Shown here one piece after another: positions 6,874 through 12,619 of a DNA stretch of 12,619 bases (the first letter of the stretch is position 1; every line of letters starts with the position of its first letter). The notes beneath the pieces were generated by a model that made no database searches, was not told where the DNA came from, and saw nothing but the letters and a program-made list of their open reading frames with translations. Source of the DNA: an uncultured Clostridium sp. (GTDB lineage Bacteria > Bacillota > Clostridia > Lachnospirales > Lachnospiraceae). The stretch covers positions 1 to 12,619 of the forward strand of contig CALHQJ010000072.1 in the NCBI GenBank assembly GCA_938036545.1. Reading direction: 5' to 3'. The translations under genes were made by a program, and so were the position numbers.

Positions 6874-7824
6874 TTATGAAAAAAACATCTCAATGGCCTT
6901 TAAAACTTTATCAGGCTGTTCTAATTGAGGAATCGCTTTTGTGTTAGGAATACATGTATATTCAATCGCAGCATTATAAAGTTTATATTCTTTGAATCGA
7001 TCTTCAATCGAGTCAATGGATTTTCCTCCAATTAAATAGATACTATTATCTATTTTTTTTAAGGCATTAATAATGTTGCATTTAGTATAGTTACATTGAA
7101 CACTGGCATAAACCGATTTTGGTGATTCTCCTAAGTGTGCAGATTCATAACAAAGATCAATATCTGATCCGCTTACAGAATATGGATTATGATAATAATC
7201 CTGGGTAAAGCGTTCTTTCAGAGAATGCTTACTTACTGCAATATGATAGAGCAGAGTTCCTATAACAGGGGTATCTAAAATAAATTTAAAAAATTTTGCC
7301 CGTTTTCCAGGTATAAGGCTGCTGGAAAGAATAGATTCTGGGTTAATCAGCAAGAGTCTGTTGAATAGCTCTGGATTTAAACTACATGCCATAATAGAAA
7401 AGGAAGCAGAGTTACCAGAGGCAATAATATCGGTGCGGTGCCCAATTTCGGAACGAATAAAATCGGTCAGCAATTGAACAAAAACATAATTGGTGTAAGT
7501 AATATTTGGTTTTTCCGATAATCCGCATCCAAGTAAATCAATGACGTAAACACAATAAGATTTACTGAGATTGGAAACTAAATTATCCCATTCATGTCCA
7601 CTAAACTCAGGCATTAAATCGTGAACTAATAGAAGTGGTTTTCCGGCACCGGATTTTGTATAATGGATGTTGCCAAGTCTCCATTTATAGCATAGAGATT
7701 CCGGTTTTTGTAACAAGTTTTTTGAAACGGCAGAAATTTTTATACATTGATTAATAAGAGCAGTAGCAGATGCTGCACCTGTTGCAAGCAGTAATATTGT
7801 AAGTAATTTGTTTTTTGTTTTCAT
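6874..7824 (-). CDS. Membrane-anchored alpha/beta-hydrolase-fold protein, probably lacking the catalytic histidine
   Basis: The 316-aa protein begins with Lys residues and a hydrophobic stretch (about 7-25), suggesting a single membrane anchor with the rest outside the cytoplasm; a cleaved signal peptide is also possible. The body follows the alpha/beta hydrolase order. PLLLVHD (63-69) is the strand-3/oxyanion region, and IDLLGCGLSEKP (95-106) is the D-x-x-G-x-G-x-S loop. IIASGNSAS (133-141) is the nucleophile elbow with Ser139, though GxSxS replaces GxSxG. The C-terminal IPQLEQPDKVLKAIEMFF normally follows a G-H pair, but NTKAIP stands there, with Ala297 where His is expected. It may therefore be a non-catalytic scaffold. 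The ATG has AGGAGG (complement of 7830-7835) 5 nt upstream. Its substrate or partner is unknown. Confidence 0.85.
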   Translation of the reverse strand: MKTKNKLLTILLLATGAASATALINQCIKISAVSKNLLQKPESLCYKWRLGNIHYTKSGAGKPLLLVHDLMPEFSGHEWDNLVSNLSKSYCVYVIDLLGCGLSEKPNITYTNYVFVQLLTDFIRSEIGHRTDIIASGNSASFSIMACSLNPELFNRLLLINPESILSSSLIPGKRAKFFKFILDTPVIGTLLYHIAVSKHSLKERFTQDYYHNPYSVSGSDIDLCYESAHLGESPKSVYASVQCNYTKCNIINALKKIDNSIYLIGGKSIDSIEDRFKEYKLYNAAIEYTCIPNTKAIPQLEQPDKVLKAIEMFFS

Positions 7825-7852
7825 AAAAACCTCCTAAAATTGGGCTGCTCTT

Positions 7853-7881
7853 ATTATAATACAGTAGGAAAGTGAATACAA
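7853..7881 (-). promoter_or_regulatory. Promoter of the minus-strand hydrolase-like gene
   Basis: Read on the minus strand, TTGTAT (complement of 7876-7881) is followed after exactly 17 nt by a perfect TATAAT (complement of 7853-7858), a good sigma-A arrangement. Transcription would start near 7846, just upstream of the AGGAGG at 7830-7835. parS site 2 begins only 23 bp upstream of the -35 box, so ParB bound there could affect this promoter; that is inference. Confidence 0.7.
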
Positions 7882-7901
7882 GAGAAGATATGTAAGTAAT
7901 A

Positions 7902-7923
7902 AAATGTTTCACGTGAAACATTT
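7902..7923. promoter_or_regulatory. parS: parS site 2
   Basis: Positions 7905-7920 are a second perfect TGTTTCACGTGAAACA parS site. The palindrome extends 3 bp each way, to 7902-7923. It lies in the divergent region between the hydrolase-like gene and parA, about 1.07 kb from parS site 1, and would serve as a ParB loading site for chromosome segregation. Confidence 0.95.
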
Positions 7924-8064
7924 AAAACCACTTACTAATCGGGTAAAAACCGCTTATAAACCAGTTTGACATGTTTTTTTTGCCTGATTTTCCAGCATCT
8001 TGAATAGTTACGGAGAAATTTAAAAAGAATATGCAAGTTTACCATAGGAATCAGCAAAAAAGTG

Positions 8065-8094
8065 TGTTATAATGTGAACACTCGACATTATAAT
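8065..8094 (+). promoter_or_regulatory. Probable parA promoter region with inverted repeat over the -10 boxes
   Basis: TGTTATAAT at 8065-8073 is an extended -10 element with a perfect TATAAT (8068-8073); no good -35 lies upstream, as is common for extended -10 promoters. A second TATAAT is at 8089-8094. The two are arms of a 9-bp perfect inverted repeat, TTATAATGT (8067-8075) and ACATTATAA (8085-8093), which could be an operator. Transcription from the first box would start near 8080 and carry the structured element as leader RNA. Confidence 0.5.
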
Positions 8095-8101
8095 TTAGAA
8101 T

Positions 8102-8254
8102 GTAATTGTTCAGGACGGCGGGAAATCTGGTGTAAAAAGCTGTGTCAAGCTGGCTTGTAAACAGCTTTTTACACCAGGTTTCACATCGGAGGAATCTCCG
8201 ACGCTTCTTGTCCGGCAAAGCCGGACAAGAAGATGCCCTGTATTGGACAGTTAC
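8102..8254 (+). ncRNA. Branched structured element in the parA 5' leader (candidate RNA element or MITE/REP-like repeat)
   Basis: About 153 nt fold almost entirely by simple pairing. The closing helix is 8102-8112 with 8244-8254 (11 bp, two G-U), continued by 8117-8120 with 8234-8237. Inside are three hairpins. The first is a 22-bp stem, 8122-8143 with 8161-8182 (one G-U), capped by a small CAAG/CTTG helix. The second is a 6-bp stem, 8186-8191 with 8196-8201, with a GAAT loop. The third is a 13-bp perfect stem, 8204-8216 with 8220-8232, with an AAA loop. No T-tract follows any stem, so it is not a set of intrinsic terminators. I recognise no known riboswitch class. It ends 35 nt before the parA ATG. 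A transposon-derived palindromic repeat is an equal alternative. Confidence 0.6.
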
Positions 8255-8289
8255 TTGAAAATCAGTAAAAAAGGGGATAAGACCATATT

Positions 8290-9060
8290 ATGGGAAGAAC
8301 AATTGCAATAGCAAACCAAAAAGGTGGAGTAGGAAAGACTACAACAGCTATTAATCTGTCAGCTTGCTTGGCTGAAGCAGGACAAAAGGTCCTGATTGTG
8401 GATTTTGATCCCCAGGGAAATGCCACCAGCGGATTTGGCTTGGAAAAAGGCAGTATAGAAAATACGGTTTACCAGATGTTAATTGGAGAAAGTACAGTAA
8501 AAGAATGTATTGAAAAAGAAGTGCAGGAAAACTTGGACGTTCTTCCTTCCGACGTAAATTTAGCTGGAGCAGAAGTTGAATTACTGGAGATGGAAAATAA
8601 GGAAACTTTACTGAAAAATAATTTGAAGAAAATTAAAAATCAGTATGACTTCATTATTATTGACTGTCCACCTTCTTTAAATCTTCTAACTATTAATGCA
8701 TTAACTGCAGCAGATACCGTAATTGTGCCTATACAGTGCGAATATTATGCATTGGAGGGATTAAGCCAGATTTTGAAAACCATTAATCTGGTAAAGCGCA
8801 AGCTAAATAGGAAATTAGAGTTAGAAGGAGTCGTATTTACCATGTACGACGCCAGAACAAATCTTTCTTTGGAAGTAGTAGAAAGTGTAAAAAGCAGCTT
8901 AAATCAAAATATCTACAAAACCATTATTCCGAGAAATGTTCGTCTGGCAGAAGCACCCAGTCATGGAATGTCTATTAATCTGTACGACTCCAGATCCAGC
9001 GGTGCGGAAAGTTACCGTTTGCTGGCGGCAGAAGTGATAAGCAGAGGGGAAGAAATCTGA
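8290..9060 (+). CDS. parA: Chromosome partitioning ATPase ParA/Soj
   Basis: The 256-aa product is a ParA-family P-loop ATPase that dimerises on ATP, binds DNA non-specifically and moves or organises ParB-parS complexes; Soj also regulates DnaA in Bacillus. The deviant Walker A KGGVGKTT is at residues 11-18 (signature Lys11, catalytic Lys16). The A' motif IVDFDPQGNATSG is at 36-48, including Asp40. Walker B FIIIDCPPS is at 121-129, and IPRNVRLAEAPSHG near the C-terminus is typical of Soj. The start matches the MGK/R-I-A-I-x-NQKGG consensus. The best ribosome-binding match, AAGGGG at 8271-8276, lies 13 nt from the ATG, longer than usual. parB follows after one nucleotide. Confidence 0.97.
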   Translation: MGRTIAIANQKGGVGKTTTAINLSACLAEAGQKVLIVDFDPQGNATSGFGLEKGSIENTVYQMLIGESTVKECIEKEVQENLDVLPSDVNLAGAEVELLEMENKETLLKNNLKKIKNQYDFIIIDCPPSLNLLTINALTAADTVIVPIQCEYYALEGLSQILKTINLVKRKLNRKLELEGVVFTMYDARTNLSLEVVESVKSSLNQNIYKTIIPRNVRLAEAPSHGMSINLYDSRSSGAESYRLLAAEVISRGEEI

Positions 9061-9061
9061 T

Positions 9062-9988
9062 ATGGCAAAAACAGCTAAAAAAGGATTAGGAAAAGGATTA
9101 GGGGCTCTTCTTGGGGGAGATTTTACAGAAGATCCAATTAGTGAAGAGAAATCCCAGGAAAAAAAAGTAGTAGAGACAAAGATTGTTGAAGTTCCAAAAG
9201 AAATTTATTTAAAACTTTCTTTGATTGAGCCAAATAAAGAACAGCCGAGAAAAGAGTTTGATTCGGAACAGTTAGAAGAACTTGCAGAATCCATTCGCCA
9301 GTATGGCGTACTGCAGCCTATTATGGTGCAAAAAAAGGGAGAATTATATGAAATAATTGCAGGTGAGAGACGCTGGAGAGCAGCTAAAATAGCTGGATTA
9401 AAAGAAATTCCCGTAATTATCAGAGAATTTGATAAACAAAAAAAGATGGAAATCAGTCTAATCGAAAATGTACAACGATCAGATTTGAACCCAATCGAAG
9501 AAGCCAGGGCTTATAAACAGCTGATTGATGAGTTCGGATTAAAACAGGAGGAGATAGCAGAACGGGTATCCAAAAATCGGGCTACCATTGCTAATAGTCT
9601 CAGGCTTTTAAAATTAGAGCCAAGAATTCAAGAACTTTTAATCCAGGGAATCATATCCAATGGACATGCCAGAGCGCTTTTAGCTATTGAGGACATGGAA
9701 CAGCAGTACGCAGCAGCAGAATTAATTGTAAAAAATGGCCTTAGTGTAAGAGAAGTAGAAAAGCTGGTAAAATCTCTTTTAAAGCCGGCGAAAGAAAAAC
9801 AGCCGAAGAAAGAAGAAAAGGATTTAAGCTTTATTTTCCAGGACTTAGAAGAAAGAATGAAAAGTATTATGGGAACGAAGGTTATGATCCACAGAAAAGA
9901 TAAGAGCAAAGGAAGAATTGAAATCGAATATTATTCAGAAGCAGAGCTAGAAAGACTTGTAGAATTGATAGAATCTATCCGAAATTAA
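9062..9988 (+). CDS. parB: Chromosome partitioning protein ParB/Spo0J
   Basis: The 308-aa product is a CTP-dependent DNA clamp that loads at parS and spreads along DNA, recruiting SMC and stimulating ParA. The N-terminal KGLGKGLGALLGGD (7-20) is the ParA-interacting motif. The CTP-binding domain shows GERRWRA (101-107) and ENVQRSDLNP (135-144). A helix-turn-helix at about 160-182 (LKQEEIAERVSKNRATIANS) reads parS, and a Lys-rich linker leads to the C-terminal dimerisation domain. ATG 9062 lies one nucleotide after the parA stop, with GAGGGGA at 9045-9051 as ribosome-binding site. Two perfect parS targets lie 1.1 and 2.2 kb upstream. Its sequence is closer to Spo0J than Noc, which is consistent with perfect parS sites. 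Confidence 0.97.
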   Translation: MAKTAKKGLGKGLGALLGGDFTEDPISEEKSQEKKVVETKIVEVPKEIYLKLSLIEPNKEQPRKEFDSEQLEELAESIRQYGVLQPIMVQKKGELYEIIAGERRWRAAKIAGLKEIPVIIREFDKQKKMEISLIENVQRSDLNPIEEARAYKQLIDEFGLKQEEIAERVSKNRATIANSLRLLKLEPRIQELLIQGIISNGHARALLAIEDMEQQYAAAELIVKNGLSVREVEKLVKSLLKPAKEKQPKKEEKDLSFIFQDLEERMKSIMGTKVMIHRKDKSKGRIEIEYYSEAELERLVELIESIRN

Positions 9989-10065
9989 AAGCCGGTTTAG
10001 GAAATATCAGAAGAAAGAAACATGGAAATGCAGAGCTACACAAATGCAGGGAGTGAAACAGTAAA

Positions 10066-10599
10066 ATGGTAAATGGCAATATGGACAGTGATCTGTTCAC
10101 CCAATTAGGAATAGATTCCAGTTATATTATAATAGGATTATGTATTCTCATATTTATCCTATTGATAACAGTAGTGGTGTGTATTGCGAAAATCAATAAG
10201 TTAAACCGCAAATACGACTACTTTATGAGAGGAAGAGACGCAGAATCTCTGGAGGATTTTCTTATGGAAATCTCAGAAGAGGTTCGACGACTTCAGGAAG
10301 AAGATAGAGGAGCAAAGGATACAATTCGTTCTATTAACCGCAATATAAGAGCGTCTTACCAAAAGTTCGGCCTGGTTCGGTATAATGCGTTTAAAGGAAT
10401 GGGAGGAAATTTAAGTTTTGCCATGGCGATGCTGGATTATACCAACAGTGGTTTTGTTCTAAATTCCGTCCACAGCAGAGAAGGATGTTACCTGTATCTA
10501 AAGAGAGTTGATATGGGACAGACCGACGGCCCTCTGGGTAATGAGGAAAAAGAAGCAGTAGAGCAGGCGTTGGGATATGTCCAGCCAAAAGATAATTAA
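10066..10599 (+). CDS. DUF4446 family membrane protein
   Basis: The 177-aa protein has one strong transmembrane helix at about residues 19-40 (IIIGLCILIFILLITVVVCI). A predicted coiled-coil region (about 60-95, Glu/Arg-rich) follows, then a globular domain with VRYNAFKGMGGNLSFAMAMLD and GFVLNSVHSREGCYLYLKRV. This pattern matches DUF4446, a family of unknown function that commonly follows parB in Clostridia. The ATG at 10066 is chosen over the in-frame ATG at 10081; its best RBS, AGGGAG at 10048-10053, is 12 nt away, so the start is not firm. It is probably co-transcribed with parAB across a 77-nt gap that shows no other feature. No function is known to me. Confidence 0.87.
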   Translation: MVNGNMDSDLFTQLGIDSSYIIIGLCILIFILLITVVVCIAKINKLNRKYDYFMRGRDAESLEDFLMEISEEVRRLQEEDRGAKDTIRSINRNIRASYQKFGLVRYNAFKGMGGNLSFAMAMLDYTNSGFVLNSVHSREGCYLYLKRVDMGQTDGPLGNEEKEAVEQALGYVQPKDN

Positions 10600-10626
10600 G
10601 CGGAGCTAGAACTGAAAATTATATTC

Positions 10627-10655
10627 TTGACAAGAACACTATGTACTGATATACT
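10627..10655 (+). promoter_or_regulatory. Strong sigma-A promoter for gdhA
   Basis: A perfect TTGACA (10627-10632) is followed after 17 nt by TATACT (10650-10655) with an extended -10 TG at 10647-10648. This is the best promoter match in the window. Transcription should start near 10662, giving a leader of about 75 nt before gdhA. Confidence 0.85.
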
Positions 10656-10683
10656 TTAAATCAATAGAGAAAAACAGGCAATG

Positions 10684-10716
10684 AGGCCCCTTCCTGGACA
10701 GGAGAGGGCCTTTTTT
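10684..10716 (+). terminator. Intrinsic terminator in the gdhA leader (possible attenuator)
   Basis: AGGCCC (10684-10689) pairs with GGGCCT (10706-10711), and the stem continues with small bulges to a GGAC loop (10696-10699). Six T residues follow at 10711-10716. It lies downstream of the strong promoter and 20 nt before the gdhA ATG, so transcripts from that promoter must pass it. An alternative hairpin, 10709-10715 with 10720-10726, would use the last terminator bases and cover part of the AGGAGG at 10724-10729. Confidence 0.75.
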
Positions 10717-10736
10717 GTCAAAAAGGAGGAAAATCT

Positions 10737-12071
10737 ATGTCATACGTTGATGAAGTCTATGAGAGTGTGGTTGCAAAAAATCCAGGTGAGACAGAGTTTC
10801 ATCAGGCAGTAAAAGAAGTTTTAGATTCATTAAAACTGGTGATTGAAGCTAATGAAGAAAAATACCGCAGAGAAGCAATTTTAGAGCGTTTGGTAGAGCC
10901 GGACAGAATTATTACATTCCGTGTTCCGTGGGTAGATGATAAAGGACAGGCTCAGGTTAATAGAGGTTACCGTGTACAGTTTAACGGAGCGATTGGACCA
11001 TACAAAGGAGGACTGCGTCTCCATCCTTCTGTAAACCAGAGTATTTTAAAATTTTTGGGATTTGAACAGGTATTTAAAAACTCTTTAACCGGACTTCCTA
11101 TCGGCGGCGGTAAAGGTGGCAGCGATTTTGATCCTAAGGGAAAATCAGACAGAGAAGTTATGGCATTCTGCCAGAGTTTTATGACAGAATTATATAAATA
11201 TGTAGGCGCAGATCAGGACGTGCCGGCAGGCGATATTGGTGTAGGCGCAAGAGAAATTGGTTATTTATACGGCCAGTATAAGAAAATTACCAACCAGTAT
11301 GAAGGCGTTTTAACTGGAAAAGGATTATCCTACGGTGGTTCTCTGGCACGGAAACAGGCAACTGGTTATGGTCTTGTTTACATGGTAGCAGAGATGTTAA
11401 AGCACGAAGGACAGGAATTGGCAGGTAAGACTGTTATTATTTCCGGTTCCGGCAACGTAGCAATTTATGCGACAGAAAAGGCGCAGCAGTATGGCGCAAA
11501 GGTTGTAGCACTCAGTGATTCCAATGGTTATGTATACGATAAAGACGGCATTAAGCTGGATATTGTAAAAGAGATTAAAGAAGTACGCCGCGGCAGAATT
11601 AAGGAATATGCAGATGCAGTTCCTACTGCAGTTTATACAGAAGGCAAAGGAATCTGGACGATTCCATGTGATATTGCCCTTCCATGTGCAACCCAGAACG
11701 AATTGAATTTAGATGATGCAAAGACATTAAAGGCAAATGGCTGTATGTTGGTTGCAGAAGGCGCTAATATGCCGTCTACCAGAGAAGCTACAGATTACTA
11801 TTTAGAGAGCGGAATCTTATTTATGCCTGGTAAGGCAGCAAATGCAGGAGGCGTTGCAACATCTGCATTAGAGATGACTCAAAACAGCGAGCGTTTATCC
11901 TGGAGTTTTGAAGAAGTAGACGAGAAACTTCATGGAATTATGGTGAATATTTTTGCAAAGGCAGCAGATGCAGCAGAGCGCTATGGTGTTCCTGGAAACT
12001 ATGTAGCTGGCGCAAATATTGCAGGATTTGAGAAAGTTGTCGATGCAATGCTTGCACAGGGTATTGTGTAA
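10737..12071 (+). CDS. gdhA: Glutamate dehydrogenase, probably NADP(H)-specific
   Basis: The 444-aa enzyme interconverts 2-oxoglutarate plus ammonia and glutamate and is full length for the hexameric class. The substrate pocket shows GPYKGGLR (Lys90), the catalytic lysine in PIGGGKGGSDFDP (Lys126) and DVPAGDIGVG (Asp166). The Rossmann motif is GSGNVA (237-242). After the second strand it reads ALSDSNG, like the NADP-using E. coli enzyme (SDSSG) and unlike the NAD-using Clostridium symbiosum enzyme (SGPDG). NADP(H) use and a biosynthetic role are therefore likely but inferred. NAGG-VATSALEMTQNSERLSW is the conserved C-terminal block. ATG 10737 has AGGAGG 7 nt upstream. It has its own strong promoter, separating it from the par operon. 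Confidence 0.96.
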   Translation: MSYVDEVYESVVAKNPGETEFHQAVKEVLDSLKLVIEANEEKYRREAILERLVEPDRIITFRVPWVDDKGQAQVNRGYRVQFNGAIGPYKGGLRLHPSVNQSILKFLGFEQVFKNSLTGLPIGGGKGGSDFDPKGKSDREVMAFCQSFMTELYKYVGADQDVPAGDIGVGAREIGYLYGQYKKITNQYEGVLTGKGLSYGGSLARKQATGYGLVYMVAEMLKHEGQELAGKTVIISGSGNVAIYATEKAQQYGAKVVALSDSNGYVYDKDGIKLDIVKEIKEVRRGRIKEYADAVPTAVYTEGKGIWTIPCDIALPCATQNELNLDDAKTLKANGCMLVAEGANMPSTREATDYYLESGILFMPGKAANAGGVATSALEMTQNSERLSWSFEEVDEKLHGIMVNIFAKAADAAERYGVPGNYVAGANIAGFEKVVDAMLAQGIV

Positions 12072-12092
12072 TTAGGAAAAATAGTATATAAT
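12064..12092 (+). promoter_or_regulatory. Possible promoter for the DUF3881-like gene
   Basis: TTGTGT (12064-12069), overlapping the end of gdhA, is followed after 17 nt by a perfect TATAAT (12087-12092). The -35 match is weak. If used, transcripts would start near 12099 and run through the hairpin at 12125-12156 before the next gene. Confidence 0.4.
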
Positions 12093-12124
12093 AGACCCTG
12101 ACAGAAATACTGTTTAGAGAAAGA

Positions 12125-12163
12125 AGATAAGGCGGAGTTAATTCTTCGCCTTATTTATTCTTG
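12125..12163 (+). terminator. Intrinsic terminator after gdhA
   Basis: The core is an 11-bp stem (12127-12137 with 12144-12154, one G-U) with a TTAATT loop, extendable by two pairs to 12125 and 12156. A T-rich stretch (TTATTCTTG) follows. It lies 54 nt after the gdhA stop and is the likely end of the gdhA transcript. Confidence 0.75.
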
Positions 12164-12193
12164 TTTAGAAACCTGTATATTGGAGGTGAAAAG

Positions 12194-12619
12194 ATGCATA
12201 AGTTTTTGAGAGCAGCAGGATTTTCGATGTATCAGACGAAAAAGGAAATAAAAGGATTATTAAATACTCTGCTTCAGGAGTCCGGAGAAATACTGGAGTT
12301 TTCCGGAGGATCTGAAAACTTATGTCAACTTTGCGTGGAAACGGCTCCAGGTATGGGAATCTGTATTGTCGGAGAACGATTGGAAAATGGAGATACAGAT
12401 GTGGAGTATTATTTTCCTTACTTAACAGGTAAAGAGGTAACATCTACGGTAGAATGTTCCATTCAGCGCCACACAGAAAGAGAGACATTCGCAGGTCTGT
12501 TAGACGAATATAAGGTGGGAATTTCTTTAATTTATTATCTCAGTAATTCACTAGAGTACCGCATCCGACGCAGTAAAAAGGAAAACTGCAGTGTAAGCGG
12601 ATCCAGGCTCAGTGGATTT
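12194..12619 (+). CDS. DUF3881-like protein, N-terminal part (3' end cut by window)
   Basis: An open frame from ATG 12194 runs without a stop to the window end (142 codons). GGAGGTG at 12182-12188, 5 nt upstream, is an excellent ribosome-binding site. The protein begins MHKFLRAAGFSMYQTKKEIK and later contains YYFPYLTG and VGISLIYYLSNSLEYRIRR. I recognise this as resembling DUF3881, an uncharacterised family of Lachnospiraceae, by memory of its MHKxLRAxGFS start and ISLIxYLxNxLEY block. There is no signal peptide or transmembrane segment, so it is likely cytoplasmic. Function is unknown, and its placement after the gdhA terminator suggests a separate unit. Confidence 0.8.
   Translation, partial: MHKFLRAAGFSMYQTKKEIKGLLNTLLQESGEILEFSGGSENLCQLCVETAPGMGICIVGERLENGDTDVEYYFPYLTGKEVTSTVECSIQRHTERETFAGLLDEYKVGISLIYYLSNSLEYRIRRSKKENCSVSGSRLSGF

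Larger units (their letters stand above)
7825..8289. other. 465-nt non-coding divergent region between the hydrolase gene and parA
   Basis: No credible ORF was found here on either strand. From left to right it holds the hydrolase RBS and promoter, parS site 2, a pair of imperfect direct repeats (7924-7940 and 7946-7962) and an AT-rich stretch with an eight-T run (7974-7981). It then holds a promoter region with an inverted repeat (8065-8094), the branched structured element (8102-8254) and a weak parA ribosome-binding site. Confidence 0.8.

Noticed and set aside
7966..7994. Perfect TTGACA upstream of parA as a -35 box
   Set aside because: No acceptable -10 lies at 15-19 nt spacing; the sequence there is T-rich, then TTTCCAGC.
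10681..10740. Possible leader peptide in the gdhA leader starting at ATG 10681
   Set aside because: There is no good RBS, no run of regulatory codons, and the frame runs on over the gdhA start.
12165..12443. Minus-strand ORF opposite the DUF3881-like gene
   Set aside because: The + strand has a strong RBS and a family-like reading frame over the same bases.
1..12619. oriC DnaA-box cluster, tRNA genes, CRISPR arrays or insertion sequences
   Set aside because: By eye I saw no cluster of TTATNCACA-type boxes, no tRNA cloverleaf, no regularly spaced repeats and no transposase gene; oriC is probably just left of the window.

Overview
The window is the chromosomal region next to the replication origin of a low-GC Firmicute, most likely a member of the Lachnospiraceae (Clostridia). 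The conserved order rpmH-rnpA-yidD-yidC-jag-mnmE-mnmG-rsmG-parA-parB, all on the + strand, is the standard oriC flank of Firmicutes. A DUF4446 gene after parB, a DUF3881-type gene at the right edge and A/G-rich Shine-Dalgarno sites throughout point to Lachnospiraceae. The genus cannot be fixed from this sequence. dnaA and oriC should lie just left of position 1; no DnaA-box cluster was recognised inside the window.

Layout. 1-2653: end of rpmH, an intrinsic terminator-like hairpin, rnpA (RNase P protein), yidD and yidC (membrane protein insertion) and jag/khpB (RNA-binding KH-R3H protein). A leader with mutually exclusive hairpins follows (2672-2728). 2772-6794: mnmE and mnmG, the two subunits of the enzyme that modifies U34 of tRNAs, and rsmG, the 16S rRNA m7G methyltransferase; mnmG and rsmG overlap by 4 nt. 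6795-8289: the unusual part. A single minus-strand gene encodes a membrane-anchored alpha/beta-hydrolase-like protein that appears to lack the catalytic histidine. It lies between two perfect 16-bp parS sites, one of them inside a 36-bp perfect palindrome that also looks like the gene's terminator. Upstream of parA there is a 465-nt non-coding stretch. It holds the hydrolase promoter, the second parS, a promoter region with an inverted repeat, and a roughly 153-nt element that folds almost completely into a four-helix branched structure. 8290-9988: parA (soj) and parB (spo0J), which act on the two parS sites. 10066-10599: DUF4446 membrane protein. 10737-12071: gdhA (glutamate dehydrogenase), with a near-consensus promoter and an intrinsic terminator in its own leader. 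12194-12619: start of a DUF3881-like gene cut by the window edge.

How it fits together. The left two thirds is a housekeeping block for translation, tRNA/rRNA maturation and membrane insertion. ParA, ParB and the two parS sites form the chromosome segregation module. gdhA begins an independently promoted metabolic unit. The best candidates for undescribed biology are the branched structured element in the parA leader and the parS-flanked, probably non-catalytic hydrolase gene.
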